From positions 1-7,456 of the forward strand of contig JAFGDI010000181.1 in assembly GCA_016932145.1 (NCBI GenBank): a stretch of 7,456 nt of DNA, in the 5' to 3' direction. Below are positions 1 to 4,873 of the stretch, piece by piece. The position numbers and the translations under genes are program-made. Each line of letters starts with the position of its first letter. The first letter of the stretch is position 1. The stretch is from Sedimentisphaerales bacterium. GTDB taxonomy: Bacteria; Planctomycetota; Phycisphaerae; Sedimentisphaerales; SM23-30. The notes under the pieces are model-generated. The model was given only the letters and a program-made list of their open reading frames with translations, did no database searches and was not told the DNA's origin.

Positions 1-189
1 ATAGTAGGTCAGGCATCTTGCCTGACTCTTGAATTGCCAGCTTTGCTGGCAAACTGATTTGTATTAAGAATTTCAATTGTGTATAAGTAGGGCTACCATC
101 ATGTTTGCCCCTCAAGTTTCGACGGAGTCGAAAGGTTTTGCCAGCTTCTCTGGCAATTTGGGTGACAGGCAAGATGCCTGTCCTACTAT
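1..189. repeat. Paired inverted repeat with nested hairpins, overlapping the 3' end of a gene
   Basis: Two 52-bp arms, 1-52 and 138-189, are inverted copies of each other with about ten differences. Each arm carries two small hairpins: one with 8-bp stems around a 3-base loop (8-26 and 164-182, core caggca/tgcctg) and one with ttgccag/ctggcaa stems (33-52 and 138-156). The stem differences are compensated (the T-A pair at 9/25 is A-T in the other arm), and most other differences fall in loops and spacers. A third hairpin, tttcgac-gga-gtcgaaa, lies between the arms at 117-133. The right arm is read through by the gene ending at 112. Nothing else is visible in 1-111. The element could act as a transcript-end hairpin, but there is no clear T-tract, so I call it only a repeat. 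Confidence 0.8.
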
Positions 190-1728
190 AACCCAGCCCA
201 CCGGTTCCAGATGTGGTAATTGCCAGGGTGCTTTACAATTCAGACAATTGTCCTGATCGGGTCTGCGGTTCTGGCCGCAGTTGGGGCAGGTCACTTGCTT
301 TATGCCGGGCCGGGTCAGTTGATAGGCTATGTATGCCATGGGGCCTAGTAATACTATCAATATGGCCCAATATTTGAAATATCCGCCCGGCAAGCCAGAC
401 CGCACAAACGAGCGACGCAGCAGGTAGATAAAGAATACATAATTTAACAGGCACAGTAGCAGTACCATCCTCAGCCCGGCATAACCATAATCCGCCACCA
501 GCACGGTTCTGGCGGCATAAGAATATGGCATGGCCAGCATATTCTCCATTATCTCATCAGCCGGGATAGCATCTGCCATTAAATACGACAGCAAGTGGAA
601 CGAAATCCCATAACATGCCTCTGTCGGTATCATATAATTGTCATACCAATCCGGAGTAGTGTCTTTGGCCGGGAATACATGCTTTATATCACTACCAACA
701 GACTTGCCCTCAGTGTCAAATATCTCAAGTGTTACTTTACCGTTTAGCTGGCAGGATGCAACTGCCAGCCCGGCATATTGGCCAGTAGTTGAACTATACC
801 CATTCTGCCAATTATGACGGTGGGATTGCGTTAGAGGGGTTGCTATATATTGAAGCATTTTCGTTGGTGCAGCAGGCAGTTTTCCACTGAAGTAGTCGAA
901 CTTCAGATTTTCTTCGTTTAATTGATAAATATTGCCGGTATTATCAATGACATAAGTTAATCCACTGACTGTTGTATCTGTTAATTCATTTGCAGCAGAT
1001 TTTTTTTGGGGCGGGATAAATACGGCTCCATCAGCAAAGCCTTTAATTCCCCCATAGATACAGAAATCGGAATCTGCGATTTGTAAAACTTGACCTATAT
1101 CTGGATTTTCTGGCCCGACAACAACCTCGCCAGTGATTGTATTTGATATATAGTTTTCAGTGAGTTTCAATATGTACAGACATTTTGAAACATTATCGAA
1201 TAAACGATATTTGGCTTCACGACGAAAATTCTCTGTGTTTTCATCAAAAGCCTGAACGATTGGAAGAGGAACTACCTTAATATCTGAAGGAAAATTGCCC
1301 AGACCAGTCGCTGAATCAGCAGAAAAACCATCAGGTCCCCACCAGCCAAGGTGTCTGACATACTTCCTGCCATCCTCTATTCCAATGCCTTTTTCCCAAA
1401 CACTGACTACGCCGTTTTTCTCAATAATACAACTGTCATAGTCATGGATCCTGGAAAAAAACTCATAAATATTATTAGCGATTTCAATGTCTTGCCAGGG
1501 GTGAATAGATAATGAACTGCGAATTTCTGATTTCTCAATATATTCTTCGTTCTTGTCAATCGCCGGGCACAAGCCTGAGGGCGATACCTTAGTTAAGGCA
1601 TATTCGAATTTGTCGATACCTGACATTATCGTATAACGAGTAAAGGTTAACACCGACAGATAAACAAACGAGACAACTATCAGGCTGAAAATTGAGTTTA
1701 TAATGTATTTTCTCTCAGAAACTATCAT
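112..1728 (-). CDS. Membrane-anchored protein with large hydrophilic domain and C-terminal zinc ribbon; ABC operon partner
   Basis: This 538-residue protein is of no family I can name. Residues about 9-30 form a hydrophobic anchor. About 35-405 are hydrophilic, with a few strand-turn stretches that hint at a beta-rich fold (for example VIDNTGNIYQL). Two further membrane segments lie near 416-437 and 450-470, separated by a basic loop (RRSFVRSG). A CxxC-x10-CxxC zinc ribbon follows (Cys481, 484, 495, 498), beginning CPNCG. Simple topology would put the main domain outside the membrane, and the ribbon too, which is odd for a zinc ribbon, so the topology is uncertain. The last 26 residues (513-538) are translated from the right arm of the palindromic repeat at 138-189 and its flank, so the ancestral protein probably ended soon after the ribbon. 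The start is supported by GGGAG at 1736-1740, seven bases upstream. Only 12 bases separate it from the permease stop, so co-translation with the exporter is likely. A role as accessory or sensing subunit is inference from position. Confidence 0.85.
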   Translation of the reverse strand: MIVSERKYIINSIFSLIVVSFVYLSVLTFTRYTIMSGIDKFEYALTKVSPSGLCPAIDKNEEYIEKSEIRSSLSIHPWQDIEIANNIYEFFSRIHDYDSCIIEKNGVVSVWEKGIGIEDGRKYVRHLGWWGPDGFSADSATGLGNFPSDIKVVPLPIVQAFDENTENFRREAKYRLFDNVSKCLYILKLTENYISNTITGEVVVGPENPDIGQVLQIADSDFCIYGGIKGFADGAVFIPPQKKSAANELTDTTVSGLTYVIDNTGNIYQLNEENLKFDYFSGKLPAAPTKMLQYIATPLTQSHRHNWQNGYSSTTGQYAGLAVASCQLNGKVTLEIFDTEGKSVGSDIKHVFPAKDTTPDWYDNYMIPTEACYGISFHLLSYLMADAIPADEIMENMLAMPYSYAARTVLVADYGYAGLRMVLLLCLLNYVFFIYLLRRSFVRSGLPGGYFKYWAILIVLLGPMAYIAYQLTRPGIKQVTCPNCGQNRRPDQDNCLNCKAPWQLPHLEPVGWVIVGQASCLSPKLPEKLAKPFDSVET

Positions 1729-1740
1729 GGCGAAACTCCC

Positions 1741-2367
1741 TTATTGTATTGCCTTGATCGTGAATTTATTATGTGACCAGAGCAGGGCACTGATACTCCA
1801 GATTGTCAGGCCAGCTACTGTCTGGAATTTCATGCCGTTATAACATACGAAGAATAATATGCTTATATAACAGAGCAAATAGAATATGCCTTTCAGCCCG
1901 CGATTTGCTTTTGATATGGCAATGAGCATGGTGCTAGCATAAGATGTAAGTGCCATTAGAAATATCAGACCAAAGATTGGGAATAATGAAATAGTAAGCT
2001 CGAATTTATAATATTCAAGTATTTTAGTCAGTATGAACCAGATCGATATTATTACAATGGTCATGGTAATTATGCCAACTGATATTAAGGCCATAAATAA
2101 CCGTGTGCGGGTTACTGGCAACGACATTTGGAACAACGATATTTTCCCAGACTTATCCAGATATAGTTGCAGTGCGGCATACAGCCCGGCAAGTAGTGGG
2201 ATTACCGAACCGGATAATACCAGGCAGTTTATCATATCAGCTCCTGTAAAGCTAGCGTGGCTGCTAAAACCATTGGTGTTTATAAACATTATAAACGACA
2301 ATATCGCAACACCAGCCACGATCAGCGACAGATTATCCTGTAATTCTCGTTTTATCAAAGTAAACAT
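1741..2367 (-). CDS. ABC-2 type transporter permease, small six-helix form
   Basis: This 208-residue, strongly hydrophobic protein has about six membrane segments, near residues 14-32, 46-68, 88-112, 124-149, 158-176 and 181-196. A short basic N-terminus (FTLIKREL) matches the way ABC-2 permeases begin (a cytoplasmic amphipathic start, then helix 1). It is at the short end for the family, which commonly has 220-400 residues. It lies directly after the ATPase gene and 12 bases before the 538-residue membrane protein, so it should form the membrane channel of the exporter with that ATPase. The substrate cannot be read from sequence. The ribosome site is weak (GGAT about nine bases before ATG), and the palindromic repeat at 2389-2481 lies just upstream, so its translation may depend on message structure there. 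Confidence 0.85.
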   Translation of the reverse strand: MFTLIKRELQDNLSLIVAGVAILSFIMFINTNGFSSHASFTGADMINCLVLSGSVIPLLAGLYAALQLYLDKSGKISLFQMSLPVTRTRLFMALISVGIITMTIVIISIWFILTKILEYYKFELTISLFPIFGLIFLMALTSYASTMLIAISKANRGLKGIFYLLCYISILFFVCYNGMKFQTVAGLTIWSISALLWSHNKFTIKAIQ

Positions 2368-2388
2368 AAGCTATTATCCGTTCTTCGG

Positions 2389-2481
2389 TAGGATGGGCAA
2401 ATGTTTTGCCCATCAATTCATTCCAACCGTAATCGGGTTGCATTTTGACAATACCGATGGGCAAAGAATTTGCCCATCCTA
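2389..2481. repeat. Paired inverted repeat of 26-bp hairpin units between ATPase and permease genes
   Basis: Two 26-bp arms, 2389-2414 and 2456-2481, are inverted copies that differ at two bases. Each arm is itself a hairpin: gatgggcaaa, a three-base loop, then tttgcccatc (10-bp stem). The loops are tgt and gaa, and the differences lie only there. The 41-base spacer has no gene. The element fills most of the 129-base gap between the ATPase stop and the permease start. Because it is inside the operon message, it can fold either as two separate hairpins or as one long stem. It may affect message stability or relative expression of the two genes. That effect is inference. Confidence 0.85.
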
Positions 2482-2496
2482 CGGTTCGGTAATTCT

Positions 2497-3378
2497 TCAT
2501 ACCGCCGTTGTCTCAACAAATATATCTTCCAGGCTCATTGGAATATCGATACACTCCTTTGGCCGGCAGGTATCAAGATACGCCTGCTTCTGCTCGTTCC
2601 AATCGGCGACGGTTATGGTCATTTCCCGGTCACTGTCTTTGCGATTGATAATGCCATTGATATATAACTGCTGCGGTGGTGTTTCCTCGAAGATCACCCG
2701 CATTTTGCGGACGCGGCTTTTGAGTTCTTCGAGCTCGCAGTCAACTACCAGTCGGCCATGAATGAAAACGCCGATCCGGTCGGCTATGCGTTCGACATCG
2801 CCGAGAATATGGGAGCTAAACAAAATCGTCCGCTCACCGTCGCGCTGGATGAGGTCGATGGCCATTTCCAGAAATTCACGCCGGGTCGTCGTATCGAGGC
2901 CCAGGGTTGGGTCGTCCATTATCAGCAGTTCCGGGTCTGTTGACATTGCCAAAATCAGCGATAATTGTGCCCGCATACCCATCGACATCTGCTTGATCTT
3001 GCGATCCATAGGCAGGCGAAACCGGGCCATCAGATCGTTAAAGAGCTTTTCATCCCACCGCAGGGCCAAAGCCCGGCATAAATCCACCAACCGGCCAACC
3101 CGATACCGCTCAATAAGATGATGACCTTCAGCTACATAACCCATGCGACCACGCACCGCCGCGGGCAAATTCATCGACTCATGGCCAAATAGCCGGGTCG
3201 TACCCCGTGTTGGCGGCTCCAGCCCCAGCAATATCCTAATAAGCGTCGTCTTACCGATACCATTGCGGCCCAGTAGGCCATAGATACAGCCTTTGGGGAT
3301 ATTGAACGAAACATCGTCCAATATCTTGCGACCATCGTAATACTTTGTCAAACTTTCAATTTCGATCATGTTTTCCAT
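2497..3378 (-). CDS. ABC transporter ATP-binding protein (GntR-linked ABC-2 exporter type)
   Basis: This 293-residue nucleotide-binding subunit drives the neighbouring permease. The Walker A motif is GRNGIGKTT (37-45). The Q-loop position carries Glu84 (GYVAEGHH) instead of Gln. The signature is a divergent MSMGM (131-135) in place of LSGGQ. Walker B is LLIMDDPTLGLD, with Asp155 followed by Asp156 where the catalytic Glu normally sits. The switch histidine is His190 (SSH). The tail beyond about residue 215 is an extra C-terminal domain ending in SLEDIFV, a motif common in ABC-2 exporter ATPases of the YtrB/CcmA/BcrA kind. The best start is ATG at 3378, with AGGGAAC about nine bases upstream. 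An ATG three codons later is also possible. The gene follows the GntR gene after a 203-base gap filled by a repeat. The substrate is unknown. Identity as an ABC ATPase is certain. Confidence 0.95.
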   Translation of the reverse strand: MENMIEIESLTKYYDGRKILDDVSFNIPKGCIYGLLGRNGIGKTTLIRILLGLEPPTRGTTRLFGHESMNLPAAVRGRMGYVAEGHHLIERYRVGRLVDLCRALALRWDEKLFNDLMARFRLPMDRKIKQMSMGMRAQLSLILAMSTDPELLIMDDPTLGLDTTTRREFLEMAIDLIQRDGERTILFSSHILGDVERIADRIGVFIHGRLVVDCELEELKSRVRKMRVIFEETPPQQLYINGIINRKDSDREMTITVADWNEQKQAYLDTCRPKECIDIPMSLEDIFVETTAV

Positions 3379-3415
3379 TATTTTCTGTTCCCTGTATGTT
3401 TGGTATTTAAGGAAT

Positions 3416-3596
3416 AGTAATAAGATATAAGATATAAGTTGATAAGCTCAGGTGTTCGCTTTGCTCACTGCTATTTTAACGGCTTCGCAATGGTTAAGGC
3501 TTGCCAATTTGTCTGCGATAATTATCGCGAAGCTTTTAAACCAAACTGTCGGCCTCAAGGCCGACACCGGAGCTTGTCAACTTATATCTTATTACT
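3416..3596. repeat. MITE-like palindromic element with terminal inverted repeats, overlapping the gntR stop
   Basis: The ends are inverted repeats: 3416-3449 (reading agtaataagatataag then ttgataagctc, with an extra atataag unit) and 3570-3596 (its reverse complement, gagcttgtcaacttat onward). Between them lie several hairpins: gcttcgc (3482-3488) with gcgaagc (3527-3533), the perfect palindrome gcgataattatcgc (3515-3528), and gtcggcct-ca-aggccgac (3548-3565). The right end contains the stop codon and last five codons of the GntR gene (RSNKI). A related copy of the 3532-3596 part lies at the right edge of the window in the opposite orientation. There is no transposase here, so if mobile it would need one in trans. 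It fills the gap between gntR and the ATPase gene. Confidence 0.8.
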
Positions 3597-3977
3597 TCTT
3601 CCATAATATCTCCCGGCTATTTCACTGAACCAGTTGGTTAGCTCCTTTTGGGCTACCTGGGTATGCACTGCATCTACCACCGCCAGCTCTAACTGATTGC
3701 AAACTAATACTTTACGCGACTCATTATTAAGCGTGTTCTGAATTTCCGCCACAAATGTACCAGACCCGGCACGAGTATTGATCACACCATCCTGCTCCAA
3801 TTGCCGGTATGCCTTGGCAATGGTATTGGGGTTTATAACAATATCCAAAGCAAGCTGCCGCACCGGCGGTATCTTATCACCCACCGCCAGCCGCCCCAGG
3901 GCAATATCACGCTTGATCTGGTCAATGATCTGCTGATAAACAGGCCGGTCTGATAAATTATCGATCTTTATATGCAT
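3582..3977 (-). CDS. GntR-family transcriptional regulator, YtrA-like, controlling the ABC operon
   Basis: This short regulator has 131 residues from ATG at 3977. The winged helix-turn-helix covers about residues 10-76, with the typical stretches PVYQQIIDQIKRDI, GDKIPPVRQLA, NPNTIAKAYRQLE and GSGTFV. Only about 55 residues follow, so there is no large effector domain. That length is characteristic of the YtrA subgroup, whose members sit first in, and repress, ABC transporter operons. A GTG at 4007 in frame would add ten residues. I prefer ATG because the family normally begins just before the I-D-x-x-S-x-x-P-x-Y motif, though neither start has a strong ribosome site. The last residues (RSNKI) come from the terminal repeat of the element at 3416-3596, so the original C-terminus was probably altered slightly. 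A promoter and a dyad lie just upstream (4029-4077), suggesting autoregulation. The family and context are clear; the inducer is unknown. Confidence 0.92.
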   Translation of the reverse strand: MHIKIDNLSDRPVYQQIIDQIKRDIALGRLAVGDKIPPVRQLALDIVINPNTIAKAYRQLEQDGVINTRAGSGTFVAEIQNTLNNESRKVLVCNQLELAVVDAVHTQVAQKELTNWFSEIAGRYYGRSNKI

Positions 3978-4028
3978 TTTTTCAGTCTCGTTTAGAACCT
4001 GGTACACCTTTATATGAAGGTCAAAGGC

Positions 4029-4047
4029 GTACTACTTGAACTATTAC
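4029..4047. promoter_or_regulatory. Candidate operator for the GntR regulator
   Basis: A 19-bp imperfect dyad, GTAnTAnTTCAAnTAnTAC when read on the minus strand, has seven of nine pairs matched around a central base. It starts two bases after the -10 box and so covers the predicted transcription start. GntR dimers of the YtrA type bind dyads of this general form, so the position fits an autorepressor site. No second copy of the exact dyad is seen in the window, so the assignment rests on symmetry and position only. Confidence 0.5.
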
Positions 4048-4048
4048 A

Positions 4049-4077
4049 ATTATTACACAGGAATTCGGCGTTGTCAA
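4049..4077 (-). promoter_or_regulatory. Sigma-70-like promoter of the GntR-ABC operon
   Basis: On the minus strand, TTGACA (4077-4072) is followed by a 17-base spacer and AATAAT (4054-4049). This is a perfect -35 with optimal spacing and a five-of-six -10. Transcription would start near 4042, leaving a leader of about 65 bases to the ATG at 3977. It is the best promoter match I see in the window and sits directly before the first gene of the operon. Confidence 0.65.
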
Positions 4078-4099
4078 ACGGGAAAATGATTATTTTGGA

Positions 4100-4283
4100 T
4101 TTTTTTTCTCTGGGAACGCCGAGCCCCAGCTCGGCAAACGAAATTCATTAAGAGTCAGGAAAGTCACTTGAGTTCAAGAGAGTTAAAATCACAGCATGTT
4201 TCTCTAGCTGAGTGTTGGGCAATTTGCCATTCCTGCCTGATTATGGCCGAGCTGGGGCTCGGCGTTCCCAGGGTAAAAAAAAA
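4100..4283. repeat. Paired perfect 26-bp inverted repeat with T-tract/A-tract ends
   Basis: The arms 4110-4135 and 4246-4271 are perfectly inverted 26-bp copies. Each holds a hairpin, gccgagc-ccca-gctcggc (4118-4135 and its partner). Outside the arms lie a T8 tract (4100-4107) and an A9 tract (4275-4283), so homopolymer runs are also placed symmetrically. The 110 bases between the arms contain no convincing gene. The A-tract is at the same time the T-tract of the metE terminator when read on the minus strand. Perfect identity of the arms suggests recent arrival or ongoing sequence conversion between them. Confidence 0.85.
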
Positions 4284-4595
4284 GACCAGGCGAGCCTTGG
4301 TGCGTCAGGCTAAGCCTGGCTTTTCTACTAACTTGAAAGGAAGTTAGCTTGTCAATTGTATGTACAACAAGTAGTCGCGTCGGCACCCAAAGGAGTAATC
4401 CCCAAGGTGAAGCCCGGCAAGACGAACCTGAGAGACCCGGTTACAAGCGGTTGTAGCCGGGAGTCGGACACCTTCATAGAAGTAGTGAGGAAGCAGGGTA
4501 ATGCCTGCCGAGCCAAGAGGGGTGACTGTAAGTTTGTGACGGTAGAGGTGAAGTGTGTATCCGCTTGACACTAACAGTGTCCGCTAAGGAAAACA

Positions 4596-4634
4596 ATGCA
4601 ACAACCAATACTGAAACTATATCAGATGCCATAG
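4596..4634 (+). other. Possible relic of the intron-encoded protein start in domain IV
   Basis: An ATG at 4596 follows AAGGA (4586-4590) by five bases. It opens 12 codons (MQQPILKLYQMP), then TAG. This is where an intron-encoded maturase would begin, just after domain III. The good ribosome site before so short a frame suggests that most of a reverse transcriptase gene was deleted. Downstream, about 4650-4740 contains another frame with a basic and Trp-rich stretch (RIKHWMCWQRKYNKW) that loosely recalls the C-terminal region of group II reverse transcriptases. That likeness is weak and may be chance. Confidence 0.3.
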
Positions 4635-4742
4635 CAATACCAATAGTTCGTTCTGACACTCTGTGACCGCATTAAACACTGGATGTGTTGGCAGCGGAAG
4701 TATAACAAATGGCTTGCTCTGGATATGAAGAATCTTGCAGGA

Positions 4743-4775
4743 AAGCCGGATGCGGGAAATCTGCAAGTCCGGTTT
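4743..4775 (+). other. Group II intron domain V (catalytic hairpin)
   Basis: The lower stem pairs 4743-4751 with 4767-4775 (nine pairs including U-G and G-U) and contains the catalytic triad AGC at 4744-4746. The two-base bulge is AA (4765-4766). The upper stem GCGG/CUGC (4752-4755 with 4761-4764) carries a GAAA loop (4756-4759) and an unpaired U at 4760. The length is 33 bases instead of the usual 34: one base on the 5' side of the upper stem appears missing. All key elements are present. Confidence 0.88.
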
Positions 4776-4778
4776 GAT

Positions 4779-4828
4779 GAGGGGGAGTGCCAGACCCGGC
4801 AACCGCCAACTGGCATTCTCTACTCTAC
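4779..4828 (+). other. Group II intron domain VI with branch-point A and 3' splice site
   Basis: The arms 4779-4793 and 4810-4825 pair over 15 base pairs with a single unpaired base, A4822, seven bases from the intron end counting itself. This is the expected place for the lariat branch point. The tail UAC (4826-4828) gives an AY 3' end. The terminal loop spans 4794-4809. The intact stem and bulged A argue that lariat splicing chemistry could still be possible. Confidence 0.85.
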
Positions 4829-4873
4829 CGACTCACTCTGGTCTTATTGAAAGGATTTAACCCTGGTTGTGGT

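Larger units (their letters stand above)
4300..4828 (+). ncRNA. Group II intron ribozyme lacking a reverse transcriptase gene
   Basis: The 5' end is GTGCG (4300-4304), matching the bacterial consensus GTGYG. Domain I resembles bacterial introns in the stretch from about 4380 to 4475 (GGAGTAATCC, AAGGTGAAG, AAGACGAACCTG, GGGAGTCGG). A small hairpin, gacact-aac-agtgtc (4567-4581), fits domain II or III. Domain IV (about 4586-4740) is only some 150 bases and has no reverse transcriptase, against roughly 1.3-2 kb when one is present. Domains V and VI (4743-4828) are clear, and the 3' end is CTAC, an AY end. The total is 529 bases. The intron is antisense to metE and to the operon. It could still splice from a plus-strand transcript with a maturase supplied in trans, or it may be a dying copy. 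I do not assign a subclass. Confidence 0.88.
4275..4845 (-). terminator. Intrinsic terminator of metE, split by the group II intron
   Basis: Two segments flanking the intron are complementary: 4832-4845 and 4282-4294. In minus-strand RNA they pair as AAGACCAG with CUGGUCUU (8 bp), then one bulged A, then GUGAG with CUCGC (5 bp including one U-G). With the intron removed, the loop is the eight bases UCGCAAGG. The stem is followed by a run of nine T (4283-4275, the first two of which pair). This is a textbook factor-independent terminator, located 29 bases after the metE stop codon. In the present sequence the halves are separated by 529 bases of intron, so the hairpin can form only with a very large loop and termination is probably weaker. 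The pairing is seen directly; the loss of function is inference. Confidence 0.75.

Noticed and set aside
2033..2761. Long plus-strand reading frame of 242 codons
   Set aside because: It lies opposite the well-supported permease and ATPase genes and the repeat between them. Its translation is rich in Ser and Arg with no recognisable motif.
3416..3596. CRISPR-like or tandem array because of repeated hairpins
   Set aside because: There are no equal-length repeats with unique spacers. The repeats are inverted pairs.
4514..4519. EBS1 candidate CAAGAG complementary to the exon end GCCTTG (4294-4299)
   Set aside because: Only five of six positions pair and I could not place it with confidence in the expected domain I loop, so I do not use it as evidence.
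4356..4568. Plus-strand frame of 70 codons inside the intron
   Set aside because: It covers conserved domain I RNA stretches, so the openness is incidental. It has no reverse transcriptase motif.
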